Shown piece after piece: positions 15,167-23,452 of a DNA stretch of 28,021 bases (its first letter is position 1; every line of letters starts with the position of its first letter). This DNA comes from Candidatus Latescibacterota bacterium (GTDB taxonomy: Bacteria > Latescibacterota > UBA2968 > UBA8231). The position numbers and the translations under genes were made by a program. A model generated the notes under the pieces. That model did no database searches, was not told where the DNA came from, and worked only from the letters and a program-made list of their open reading frames with translations. Location: contig DPVW01000148.1 in the NCBI GenBank assembly GCA_003529325.1, positions 25,772 to 53,792 of the forward strand, written 5' to 3'.

Positions 15167-16492
15167 CTAGCTACCGCTGAGCTTGCCAACCAGTCCCCAG
15201 CCGCTGATGGCGGCGAAGAGGGTGAGGATGGCGACGGACAACACGGCACCGGTAAGGACGAGGCCATTCGTGCGGTACATGGGCGGCAGTTTGAAATTCA
15301 GATAGATCGCCGCTGCCATGATCAATGCGATGGCGAAGTTGGCCATGATGAAGCCGGCGATCTGAATGAGAATGTCGAAAGGAATATTGAGCCAGATGAT
15401 GATGACGGCAACGGTGAAGATATACAGGCAGATGCGTCGTTTCAGGCGGTCATAGTCCCAAGTGTGATCTGGCCACACCGCCTGCAGAAATTCCTGCATG
15501 ACCCGCGCGTAGATCTCGGGCAGGGCCTGCAGGGTGCCCCAAAGTGCGGCGATGATGCAGACATAGTAGATCCACACCAATGTGGGGTGGATGCTGCGCC
15601 ACACGTGCGCCTGTTCAGTCAGCAACCCCCAGCCTTCGAAGCGACTCTCGAGAGGATACAGGACCGCGGCACCGGAGAGCATGAAGGCGGCGCTGACGAT
15701 GAATAGCACGACGGCACCCAGACCGACATCCCATCGCAGCGAGGCCGTCAACCGGCGCAACTTGCTGGCTTGTTCGACGTCATCTGGCAGATAGTCGTAG
15801 CTGTCATCCTCGAAAGCCCGTTTGCGAATGGCCTCGATGTCCCGGTGACCGGTCAGACCCCAGCCATGCAGACCGATCCAATGGGAGTAAGCGATGTAGG
15901 CGAATACGGAGCCACCGACATAACCGAAGGTGGTGGCCATGGTCAGCATGGGATGGTCGATGGCGTCCTGTGGGGCCCACGAAGGAAAGGACGGCAGGTC
16001 GCCGAAACTCAGTGCCCCGATCAGCGTCTTGACCAGATCGGGGCGCACGAGCAGCGTGCCCATCACAGTGCCTGTGACCAGGATTCCGCAGATTACGAGT
16101 TGTTGTTTCTCCAGGCGCTCGAAGGACAGTCTGATACCGAAGAACATGGCCATGGCGATAAAGGCGGTGGTAAGCAGATTCTTCCAGAAGATCTCGGAAT
16201 CGAACAGGCCATTCAGAGAATCGCGAAAGAGAAAATGCAGCAGATCACCACAAGGCTTGGAGATCGGTACCCAGGCCAAGGGTGCGCCGAACATTTCAAA
16301 GAGGATGAGGGCCATCAGCAGCCATCCGCGCGGTCCAGGCAGACGTACCACGACGATGGTCTCACCGGCGCCGATACTCACCGAAGCGACGATGGCAGCC
16401 GGGCCAAAAATCGCCAGCAGTCCCATGGCCTTGCGCCACGACCAGGACTGAGCGAAGACGCCCTTTGCTTCTGGTATGTCTATGCTGTTCAT
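15167..16492 (-). CDS. NRAMP-related membrane transporter lacking the metal-binding motif
   Basis: 441-residue polytopic inner-membrane protein with about eleven hydrophobic segments and the NRAMP/APC look. The first conserved segment reads GPAAIVASVSIGAGETI at 30-46. In metal-transporting NRAMPs this place carries DPGN, whose Asp and Asn bind the metal; here it is GAGE. The sixth helix also lacks the usual Met-Pro-His: YVGGSVFAYIAYSHWIG at 191-207. A hydrophilic insert of about 50 residues (208-258) follows. Transport of something other than a transition metal is therefore likely. ATG at 16492 is preferred over an upstream ATG because it overlaps the DUF3604 gene stop by 4 bases, suggesting that the two products are functionally linked. 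The substrate is unknown. Confidence 0.75.
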   Translation of the reverse strand: MNSIDIPEAKGVFAQSWSWRKAMGLLAIFGPAAIVASVSIGAGETIVVVRLPGPRGWLLMALILFEMFGAPLAWVPISKPCGDLLHFLFRDSLNGLFDSEIFWKNLLTTAFIAMAMFFGIRLSFERLEKQQLVICGILVTGTVMGTLLVRPDLVKTLIGALSFGDLPSFPSWAPQDAIDHPMLTMATTFGYVGGSVFAYIAYSHWIGLHGWGLTGHRDIEAIRKRAFEDDSYDYLPDDVEQASKLRRLTASLRWDVGLGAVVLFIVSAAFMLSGAAVLYPLESRFEGWGLLTEQAHVWRSIHPTLVWIYYVCIIAALWGTLQALPEIYARVMQEFLQAVWPDHTWDYDRLKRRICLYIFTVAVIIIWLNIPFDILIQIAGFIMANFAIALIMAAAIYLNFKLPPMYRTNGLVLTGAVLSVAILTLFAAISGWGLVGKLSGS

Positions 16493-18000
16493 GAGTGACC
16501 GACAAAAATCGGGCTCGACCACGCCATTTGCCCGTTTGCCTGGGTGACACGCAGATAGGCGTAAGATCCGGCTCGGCAGTTCTTGAGTTCGACGCGTTCT
16601 GACATGGACATGTTGGCCCGGGGATGGGCTCGATGCACGACGATCCAGGAGGATGGCTTGCCCATCGGTATGGGGACCCGACCTTCCAGCAGTTCGCCGA
16701 TCGTCACACTCCTGCTGACCATACCATTGTGATTGGCAACGCTGAAGTCAGCGGGTGTCGACAGAATGCTGTTGCTGGCGTGACAGCCGATTTCAATGTC
16801 GATCCGTGTGTCATGACTGCCCTTGAGTTCGAAACAGACCGCATCGTTCGCCGACCCGACGGTGGATGAATTCCTCGTGCTGAACATTCCACCCCTGGAC
16901 GTATGTGATTGCCACACACATCGATCTGCCGCAACCGAGTCGATCCGTTTGCGCCGATGCTCGTCGAAGGGATCGGAGGCAAAATTGGGAATCGCCGCGC
17001 TCAGCGTGCCACCTGTTACCTGAATCACGCCTGTCCAATCGTGAATGTGGTACCCCTTCATCGGGCCCCAGCCATATTCCAACCGGAATCGATAGAGATC
17101 ATCAGCCTGTTCGTCGGTGCCAGGGCTGGATGGCCAGGCACGGATCGTCTGGCCATCTTGAATAAGTTCGACAAGTGCGATCTCATCCCATCCCTGAACC
17201 TGGAAGGATACTTCAACATCACCAGGCTCGACGCAGGATCCCATAGGCTGCTCGTTGGCTGTGAAGGAAACCTCGATTCGATCACCTGTGACACCGTAGG
17301 TCCGGCGCGATCGAATCGCTTCCATCACGGCTGCTCGCGTATTCTGTCGGGCCCACACGCCGGTCAACCCCAACCCGTAACCCCCCGGATAGCCGTCGTG
17401 ATTGTCGGTGCCTGCGGTAAATCCGAAACGCCTGCCGATCGACAGTCCGTGCTGCGCCGTGTAGGCCACAGAACCCGGGCCGCTGCTGTGTCCCAGCATG
17501 GGGTGCAACCCACCATCGCGCTCTGAACTGCCATGTTCGGAGAACAGTTCGACAATCGGGGAGCAGTCAGCAGCGAACTGTTCCCAATCGACGCCGTGGT
17601 CATAGGCGATGTGATGGGGCACGAGGATGGATCTCTCGTTGCGGTGAATGTCCTGCAGCTCGGCAAGGGAAGGAGCAAAGTGGAGTGGCCGGTCATCCTC
17701 TTCATACACCACGTGGACGTGACCCCACGCCGCCGAATGCCATTCGTATGCCAGAAATGTCGTAAACGTATGTGGATCGTCATACGACCTGGCAGCCTCC
17801 TGGATCGCTGTCCAATTCTCATTGACGATCGGATAACCCTTCGGCGCATTGCCATCGGCGTATTGTGCGTGTGGCGTAAAGGCGTAGAAATCGAGATGTG
17901 AGCGCGCGATCTGATAGCTGCGATCGAGCGAGCCCTGTCCGTAGCCCAACTCGTTGTGGTTGTGAATATCTCCCCACAAAAGGCTCAACTCTGGCTGCAT
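16489..18000 (-). CDS. DUF3604-like PHP-fold metal-dependent hydrolase
   Basis: 503-residue protein without signal peptide. The N-terminal half has the metal-ligand pattern of PHP-type hydrolases: WGDIHNHNELGYGQGSLDRS (9-28, His13 and His15), FTPHA (His44), AYEWHS (Glu86, His88), VPHHIAYDH (His129/130), ELFSEHGSSE (Glu151, His156) and TAGTDNHDG (Asp199, His201). The C-terminal half (about 220-503) looks beta-rich. DUF3604 proteins are common in Planctomycetes- and Poribacteria-like genomes, are mostly uncharacterised, and probably cleave phosphoester or related bonds. The gene starts 20 bases after the permease stop, with an AGGAAAG ribosome site upstream, and is joined by a 4-base overlap to the NRAMP-related transporter. 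Its GC content looks slightly lower than its neighbours. Confidence 0.85.
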   Translation of the reverse strand: MQPELSLLWGDIHNHNELGYGQGSLDRSYQIARSHLDFYAFTPHAQYADGNAPKGYPIVNENWTAIQEAARSYDDPHTFTTFLAYEWHSAAWGHVHVVYEEDDRPLHFAPSLAELQDIHRNERSILVPHHIAYDHGVDWEQFAADCSPIVELFSEHGSSERDGGLHPMLGHSSGPGSVAYTAQHGLSIGRRFGFTAGTDNHDGYPGGYGLGLTGVWARQNTRAAVMEAIRSRRTYGVTGDRIEVSFTANEQPMGSCVEPGDVEVSFQVQGWDEIALVELIQDGQTIRAWPSSPGTDEQADDLYRFRLEYGWGPMKGYHIHDWTGVIQVTGGTLSAAIPNFASDPFDEHRRKRIDSVAADRCVWQSHTSRGGMFSTRNSSTVGSANDAVCFELKGSHDTRIDIEIGCHASNSILSTPADFSVANHNGMVSRSVTIGELLEGRVPIPMGKPSSWIVVHRAHPRANMSMSERVELKNCRAGSYAYLRVTQANGQMAWSSPIFVGHS

Positions 18001-18020
18001 AACCGGTCCATTCTTTCCTG

Positions 18021-18878
18021 TCAGCCCTTCACCGCCCCCACCGTAATGCCCTTCGTGATCTGCTCCTGAAGCACGATGTAGCAGATCAGTGTCGGCAGCA
18101 TGACGATGACGAGGCCGGCGAAAAGGGCGCCGAAGTCGACTTCGTAGAACTGCACGAACTGCAGAACGGCAATGCCCAATGGCAGCGTTCGCAGATGCGA
18201 GGAAGAGAGCAGTACCAACGCCAGGATATATTCATTCCAGATGCTGATGAAGGTGAAGATGCCCACCGTCGTCAGACCCGGTTTGGCCAGGGGTAGCATG
18301 ACCCGTAGGAACAAGGCGAAATGGCCGCAGCCATCCATGATGCCCGCTTCCATGATCGTCGTCGGTATCGTGCGGAAGAAGGCGGTGAGGACGAAAACGG
18401 TGAAGGGGATGCCAAAGGCGGCGTACACCAGGATGATGCCGAGGTGGGTGTCAAGCAGTCCCAGACCCTTGACCATGAAGAACAATGGCACGAGGCCGAG
18501 GAAGATGGGAAACATCAGTCCCGCGAGAAAACCGTAGTAGATGAGATTCTGGCCACGAAAGCGATACTTGGCCAGGGAATAACTCGCCATGGCGCCAAGG
18601 AACAGTTGCAGCACAAGGGTGGACACGGTAACGAAGATCGAGTTCCAGAAAAAGTCGCCGATCTGCGCCTCCGTCCAGGCTTCGACGAAGTTGTCGAGTT
18701 TCCAATCGACGGGCAGTGCCCAGGCGGAGGCGAAGAGCTCACTGGTGGATTTGAAGGCCGTGTAACCGAGCCAGATCATGGGGAACACGACGATGACACC
18801 ATAGATGACGAACACGAGTTGGGTGATACCCCGGCGAAGATTCTGGCCGACTTCCTCCAGTGCAGAGTTGTCCGCCAT
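18021..18878 (-). CDS. Carbohydrate ABC transporter permease, MalG type
   Basis: 285-residue inner-membrane permease with six predicted helices (near 17-41, 78-100, 111-138, 145-168, 203-222 and 249-272). The cytoplasmic coupling loop (EAA motif) is at about residues 177-200, starting EAGIMDGCGHFALFLRVMLP, with the conserved Gly183 and Pro196. It pairs with the MalF-type permease encoded immediately upstream and docks the ATPase. The ATG at 18878 shares one base with the upstream stop (TGATG), which is why it is preferred over the ATG at 18911. No sugar-importer ATPase lies in the window, so a shared MsmK/UgpC-like ATPase encoded elsewhere is expected, as is common for this family. Confidence 0.93.
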   Translation of the reverse strand: MADNSALEEVGQNLRRGITQLVFVIYGVIVVFPMIWLGYTAFKSTSELFASAWALPVDWKLDNFVEAWTEAQIGDFFWNSIFVTVSTLVLQLFLGAMASYSLAKYRFRGQNLIYYGFLAGLMFPIFLGLVPLFFMVKGLGLLDTHLGIILVYAAFGIPFTVFVLTAFFRTIPTTIMEAGIMDGCGHFALFLRVMLPLAKPGLTTVGIFTFISIWNEYILALVLLSSSHLRTLPLGIAVLQFVQFYEVDFGALFAGLVIVMLPTLICYIVLQEQITKGITVGAVKG

Positions 18879-19759
18879 CAGTATTCCACCGAGTCGCGTC
18901 GCTGAATCCACAAGGACAGCATGGCGAGCGAAAATGTGATGAGAAAGAGTGTCATGGCGATGGTCGTGGCGTAACCGAACTTGCCGAGTTCGAAGGCATT
19001 TTCATAGATGTAGGTCGCCAGCGTTTCCGTCGCTCGATCCGGTCCGCCGTCGGTCATGATGCGGACCACATCAAATGTGCCGAAGCCGTTGAGCAGGAGA
19101 AAGACGACGGTGACCTTCATCATCTCGGACAACAGCGGGAAAGTGACATGGCGGAAGGACTGCCACTCCCCGGCGCCGTCGATCTTGCAGGCATCGTAGT
19201 AGTCCTCTGGAATGCCCTCGATGGCGGATACGTACAGCACCATATAGAAACCGACAGCGGCCCAGACTTTGACGGCAACGATGGCGGCCCGTGCCCAGCC
19301 TGGTTCTCCCAACCACGATGGCAGATCGGCGAAACCGAAAAGCCGGAGAAAATTCGACAGAATCCCGAACTCCGGATTGAGAGCAAACCACCACAGTACG
19401 GCAATGGCGACCTGAGAGATGAGATTCGGGAAGAAGAAAGTGATGCGGAAGAAGCGTGCGCCCGTGACGAGCTTGCGGGTGACGGAGACGGCGAAATAGA
19501 GGGCCATGCACGGGACGATAAGGCCCGTGAGAATCGTGAAGAAAACAGTGTTATAGAGTGACTTCCAGAAGAAGGGGTCGCCAATCATCTTGGCGAAGTT
19601 GCCGAGGCCGTTGAATTCCATGTTCAGCGTCACGCCCCGCCATTTGACGAAGCTGACGCCGAAGGCGAGCGCATAGGGGATGACAAGAAAGGTGACGTAG
19701 AACAGCAGAGCAGGCAGAATGAACAGCAGGGCGACACGCCAATTGGTCTGGATGTTCAT
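18878..19759 (-). CDS. Carbohydrate ABC transporter permease, MalF/UgpA type
   Basis: 293-residue inner-membrane permease with six predicted helices, starting MNIQTNWRVALLFILPALLF, which is the typical short cytoplasmic tail followed by helix 1. The EAA loop is at about residues 188-211 (DYYDACKIDGAGEWQSFRHV, then TFPLL), with the family's Asp-Gly-Ala core. GFGTFDVVRIMTDGGP at 225-240 is also characteristic of sugar permeases. The frame is open upstream to 20026 inside the binding-protein gene, but that extension is Arg/Pro-rich shadow sequence; ATG at 19759 gives the family N-terminus. The ribosome site is weak. It lies 31 bases after the binding-protein gene and overlaps the MalG-type gene by one base. 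Confidence 0.93.
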   Translation of the reverse strand: MNIQTNWRVALLFILPALLFYVTFLVIPYALAFGVSFVKWRGVTLNMEFNGLGNFAKMIGDPFFWKSLYNTVFFTILTGLIVPCMALYFAVSVTRKLVTGARFFRITFFFPNLISQVAIAVLWWFALNPEFGILSNFLRLFGFADLPSWLGEPGWARAAIVAVKVWAAVGFYMVLYVSAIEGIPEDYYDACKIDGAGEWQSFRHVTFPLLSEMMKVTVVFLLLNGFGTFDVVRIMTDGGPDRATETLATYIYENAFELGKFGYATTIAMTLFLITFSLAMLSLWIQRRDSVEY

Positions 19760-19790
19760 CGTCGGGCGTTTGACGCCGTGGGGGCGGTGA

Positions 19791-21149
19791 TCACAGGGTC
19801 GCGACTCCGTCGCCCTTTGGTTTGCGGGAGAAACGAATCGTGTCGGGGTCGTCACGCAGGCGTTGGGCCATGTTCTCCATGCGTTCGGCGAAACGCTCCG
19901 GCGTGATGTCGTCGTTGAGCAGGGCGCCGAGGGCGTTGCGGAATTCGTTTTCCAATTCGAGATACCAGCCGGAGAAACGGAAGGCGAAGGTCTCGCCATC
20001 AGCGGCGGCGATCTTGTCCAGGGCACTCTGCGTTGCAGGGGGTACGTCCACCCCCTCCGTGCTGCCCTTGATGGGTTGCACCGAGCCTACGGTGCCGAGG
20101 AAATTTGCCGCCATCCGCTTCGACAACAGGATGCGCAGATACTCCTTGCCCCAGTCGGGGTGCGCGGCGTCTACGGGTACCCAGAAGGCGGGTCCTGCGG
20201 AGGCTTCGATGGCGGCGATTCCGCCCTTGCCGTCGCGGAAGCCGGGGACGGGCATGATGCGCATCTCGAAGTCGTCGGGCAGGGCATTTTTCATCTCCGA
20301 CTCGAGCCAGGTGCCACAGGGGATCATGGCGGCTTTCTCCTGAATCCAGATCATCTGCGCTTCGGTGTGCGAGAACGAGGAGGTGCCGGGCAGGATGTAG
20401 TCGCGTTCGTAGAGCTGCCGACTCAGGCGTCCAGCTTCGATGATTTCGGGGCGATTCCAGGCACCTGGCACAAGCGAGTCCATGTCACACATCAACTGTT
20501 CGCCACCGAGTTTGTAGACCAGGCTACGCCAGATCATGCCGAAGTACGACGGATACTTGCCCTGATGCGTCAGCGGCGCGACACCGCCGCCGGTCTGTTT
20601 GATGGTCTCGCACAGCGCCAGAAACTCATCCCACGTTTGCGGTTCTGTCCAACCATGATCGTCGAACATGCGCTTGTTGTACCAGATACCAGAGATCGCA
20701 TAGGTGATGGGCAGGAAGTATTGTCGACCCTCAAACTGGCCCTCTTCCAGCGTGCCTTCATAAAAGGTGTCTTTGAACTTGACTCCCTCCTGGCCATAGG
20801 CGGGTGACTCCATCAGCGAATCGAGATTGCTGACGAGTCCGTCATTCAGATTGACCCAGAAGTTGATATTGTGAATGCCCCAGAACACATCTGGCGGGTT
20901 GCCGGACAAGAAGCGAGGCCGCGTCTGGTCCCAGGCGCGTGGATTGCCCCAGACATAGGCGGTGATGTCGGGGTGGGCGCGTTCGAATTCGGCGGCCGAG
21001 TCGTACACCCACTGCATGCCGTAGCCGCCCTGAAAGAAGACGCCCTCCACGACCCTGTCGCCCAACTCCACCTTCGGGTCGGAGCCACGGAAGAAGAAGG
21101 AACAGATATAGAGCACGACAAGGAGGATGAGGACGACTTTTGAGCGCAT
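19791..21149 (-). CDS. Extracellular sugar-binding protein of an ABC importer
   Basis: 452-residue family 1 solute-binding protein. The first 20 residues (MRSKVVLILLVVLYICSFFF) form a signal peptide or membrane anchor; Cys16 is present but LYIC is a poor lipobox, so lipoprotein status is doubtful. The mature part has the expected GNPPDVFWG (91-99), YFLPITYAISGIWYNKRMFD (about 144-163), WTEPQTWDEFLAL and GKYPSYFGMIW segments. It should capture an oligosaccharide outside the inner membrane and deliver it to the two permeases encoded downstream. The YNKRMFDDHGWTEPQTWDEF region is reminiscent of N-acetylglucosamine/chitobiose-binding NgcE-type proteins, but that is only an impression. It starts 12 bases after the PhyH-3 gene. 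Confidence 0.92.
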   Translation of the reverse strand: MRSKVVLILLVVLYICSFFFRGSDPKVELGDRVVEGVFFQGGYGMQWVYDSAAEFERAHPDITAYVWGNPRAWDQTRPRFLSGNPPDVFWGIHNINFWVNLNDGLVSNLDSLMESPAYGQEGVKFKDTFYEGTLEEGQFEGRQYFLPITYAISGIWYNKRMFDDHGWTEPQTWDEFLALCETIKQTGGGVAPLTHQGKYPSYFGMIWRSLVYKLGGEQLMCDMDSLVPGAWNRPEIIEAGRLSRQLYERDYILPGTSSFSHTEAQMIWIQEKAAMIPCGTWLESEMKNALPDDFEMRIMPVPGFRDGKGGIAAIEASAGPAFWVPVDAAHPDWGKEYLRILLSKRMAANFLGTVGSVQPIKGSTEGVDVPPATQSALDKIAAADGETFAFRFSGWYLELENEFRNALGALLNDDITPERFAERMENMAQRLRDDPDTIRFSRKPKGDGVATL

Positions 21150-21161
21150 TGGGTCCGCTTC

Positions 21162-22007
21162 TTAAACGATAAACTGGCTGGGTGTACGGGTCGATTCGTA
21201 GCTGATACCAGGATCGGCGGTGCGCACCGCTTCAGGAATCTCGCCCGTCCACCAGGATGGCGGCTGTGGGAACTGGAACACGTCGTGCCATGCCAGGATC
21301 AGCGTGCGCCGCTGATCGGTGCCGTTGGGCCAGGCGCCATGCATGAGGCGGGCATCGCCGATGACGAGATCACCAGCCCGCAGTGGGACGTCGATGGCAT
21401 CGTCGCGATCGAGGAAGGCGGGATGGCCGTAGTCCTCGAGGGCCTGAATCTCCGCTTCGTGTGCATTGGGCAGAATGTCGTGCAGATCGATGCGGTGACG
21501 ATGCGTGCCGGGAATAACGCGCAGACAGCCATTGTCGCGGTTGGTGTCGGTCATGTAATAGGACAGGAAGATCTTCGTCGGCCACGGCGTCGCCGCTGCC
21601 GGGCTGTTCCAGTTTATGTAATCCTGATGCCAGTAGAGGGGCGGACCGAAGGCCGGCTTGGACAGCAGGATGACGACGTCGTGGGCGCGCAGATCCTCCA
21701 TGCCGATGGCGGCGCAGACGGCGAGCTGCTGTGGTTGATCGATGATGCGTTCAACGATGGGATCGGCGAATCGGCGTTCGTCGGGCACACGATCCGCGGG
21801 CCAGCTGCGTTCTGTGGCAACATGCATGTCGGAGCCCTGGTAACGAAACTTCGGATCCACTGGCAGGCGATCGAAGACCTCGTCAGACCAAGTGCGGAGG
21901 TCGTTGAGCAGATCGTCGGGCATAATCCCGGGAAGGATAGTGTAGCCATCGTCGACCAGTTGCTGTCGGCAACGCAGGGCGTCGGTCTTGGGTAGTGGGT
22001 CGATCAT
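21162..22007 (-). CDS. Phytanoyl-CoA dioxygenase family protein (PhyH-3)
   Basis: 281-residue Fe(II)/2-oxoglutarate oxygenase. VDDGYTILPGIM (18-29) is the N-terminal family pattern. The iron motif is H127-Q-D129 in LYWHQDYINW, DNGCLRVIPGTHR is at 158-170, the distal ligand is His223 in ARLMHGAWPN, and Arg233 or Arg234 should bind 2-oxoglutarate. LYWHQDxxNW and NGCLRVIPGTH are typical of the bacterial PhyH group that is expanded in sponge symbionts. The start overlaps the deacetylase-like gene by 4 bases (ATGA), and the sugar-binding protein follows 12 bases later, so it belongs to the sugar-uptake run. The substrate may be the imported molecule, but this is inference. Confidence 0.92.
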   Translation of the reverse strand: MIDPLPKTDALRCRQQLVDDGYTILPGIMPDDLLNDLRTWSDEVFDRLPVDPKFRYQGSDMHVATERSWPADRVPDERRFADPIVERIIDQPQQLAVCAAIGMEDLRAHDVVILLSKPAFGPPLYWHQDYINWNSPAAATPWPTKIFLSYYMTDTNRDNGCLRVIPGTHRHRIDLHDILPNAHEAEIQALEDYGHPAFLDRDDAIDVPLRAGDLVIGDARLMHGAWPNGTDQRRTLILAWHDVFQFPQPPSWWTGEIPEAVRTADPGISYESTRTPSQFIV

Positions 22008-23449
22008 CCGTCTACCTGTGGTGCCGGTTTCAGGGTCCAGGTCTGCAGTCGAGCCTGTTCCAGAATGCCTGGTGCGGAAAAATCCCTGGCGAAGATCGTC
22101 CAGCCCCAGACCTGGTCGTGGACATGCCGTTCACCGGCGATGGCGCCATGGCGAATCGTAACCTCGGCTGGTACGCCGTCTCCACGCAGGAGACGACGCA
22201 GCATGTCGGCGCCCGTGACGAGAAATGTCGCCGGCGACAGTCGCTGGGAGCCAGCCCAGACCGCGGCGGGGACACGTCCATGATAATGGAGGGCCTGGCG
22301 GGCATCGGCAGCGGCGTCGATGAAACTTTCAGCTGAGATGGTGCCGCCATCGACAACCGTGGAGGACAGTCGTTGCACCGGACCGTAGGGTGTGCCATTC
22401 AGCGTGGCTGAAATCGTCGCCAGGTCCGCGCCGCTTGCATCGACGGCTTCGGTAAGTGTGAAGACGGCTTCCATGAGCGTATCACACAGAAGTGCAAAGA
22501 TCTCCGATGGGGCGAGAGCGACATCACCAAGCCAGGTGACATCGATGACGCCCCCTTCGAAGGAGAGTGCCTGCACCAGATCTGCGGCGCTGATGACGGC
22601 GCCCTGGGCCTGGTCGGGGAACAGATTGACGAGTTGGCGTCCCGTGATGACTTCGACACCGGGACGAGCAACGATGTGTTCCACGTAGCGCCGGAATATG
22701 GCGAGGCCCGCCTCCATGTCGCCGGGTGGCCGCAAGGGGGCGGGGCGCCAGGCGTGAGGTGGTGGCATGGCACCGTCGCCAAAATTGACGCCATCCCAGA
22801 AGGCGGTGGTCGCCCATTCACAAGGATGGTAATAGATGCTGATGGGTCCGCCACCGTCGGCCATGCGGCGCTCATAGATCTCATCAAAGCGACGGGTTCC
22901 CTCATTCAATCCCTCCTCCCCGCGGTCGAAGGCGGCGCGTGTTACCGAACCCTTCATGCGGTTGACGTGGAGCACGCCGCAATACCAGAAGGGCTCGCCA
23001 TCACAGCCGATGTGCCCGGCTTCGTCCATAAACAGGGAGATGCCGGCGTCGCGTAGGAAGGGGTAAAGTTGTGGTGCCCATGAACCACCCGCCTGACCGA
23101 AGGTCGAGGACGGCCCCAGGATCCGGGTGACGTCGTCGTATCCCGGTCGTTCACGACGGATGACCTCTTCCACGCCATCGTCCCAGCCGGCTTCGGCCAG
23201 ATATTCTGCCAGCACGGGGTGCTGTGAATGGTTGTCGGTGTGATAACCGATGTCCTGGCGTTGCAGGAGGCGGATGATATCACTGCGTCCACGTGCCTCC
23301 AGGACCCGCGTCTTCTCCGCCACCATCTTCCAAGTCGCCTGCACGCCGCAGGCTTCGAATACCTCCAGCAGTCCCTTCAGGGCGTCGTCGCTCTCCGGCG
23401 TGAGATAATCCTCGACGTCGAACCAGAACAGGGTGTAGGCGACACTCAC
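22004..23449 (-). CDS. Polysaccharide deacetylase-like protein (NodB homology) with extra C-terminal domain
   Basis: 481-residue protein. The N-terminal part (about 1-260) resembles the NodB/CE4 fold: FDVEDYL (10-16) supplies Asp11 and Asp14, and HTDNH (His70, His74) is the H-T-x-x-H metal-binding motif. A conserved GPSSTFGQAGGSW segment and PISIYYHPCEW follow. About 200 residues beyond the catalytic part form an unrecognised beta-rich domain. There is no signal peptide, so a cytoplasmic substrate such as an imported oligosaccharide or amino sugar is more likely than cell-wall polymer. The start is GTG at 23449, 3 bases after the lyase gene stop, and the stop overlaps PhyH-3. Deacetylation is inferred from the family; enzyme activity is not assured. 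Confidence 0.8.
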   Translation of the reverse strand: MSVAYTLFWFDVEDYLTPESDDALKGLLEVFEACGVQATWKMVAEKTRVLEARGRSDIIRLLQRQDIGYHTDNHSQHPVLAEYLAEAGWDDGVEEVIRRERPGYDDVTRILGPSSTFGQAGGSWAPQLYPFLRDAGISLFMDEAGHIGCDGEPFWYCGVLHVNRMKGSVTRAAFDRGEEGLNEGTRRFDEIYERRMADGGGPISIYYHPCEWATTAFWDGVNFGDGAMPPPHAWRPAPLRPPGDMEAGLAIFRRYVEHIVARPGVEVITGRQLVNLFPDQAQGAVISAADLVQALSFEGGVIDVTWLGDVALAPSEIFALLCDTLMEAVFTLTEAVDASGADLATISATLNGTPYGPVQRLSSTVVDGGTISAESFIDAAADARQALHYHGRVPAAVWAGSQRLSPATFLVTGADMLRRLLRGDGVPAEVTIRHGAIAGERHVHDQVWGWTIFARDFSAPGILEQARLQTWTLKPAPQVDG

Positions 23450-23452
23450 GGT

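Noticed and set aside
14282..15706. A 474-codon open frame on the plus strand
   Set aside because: It is antisense to two well-supported genes (Gfo/Idh/MocA and NRAMP-related), rich in His, Gly and Asp without any motif, and is the usual antisense openness of GC-rich coding sequence.
21087..21149. Lipoprotein signal in the sugar-binding protein
   Set aside because: Cys16 is preceded by LYI, which is not a good lipobox; an ordinary signal peptide or anchor is as likely.
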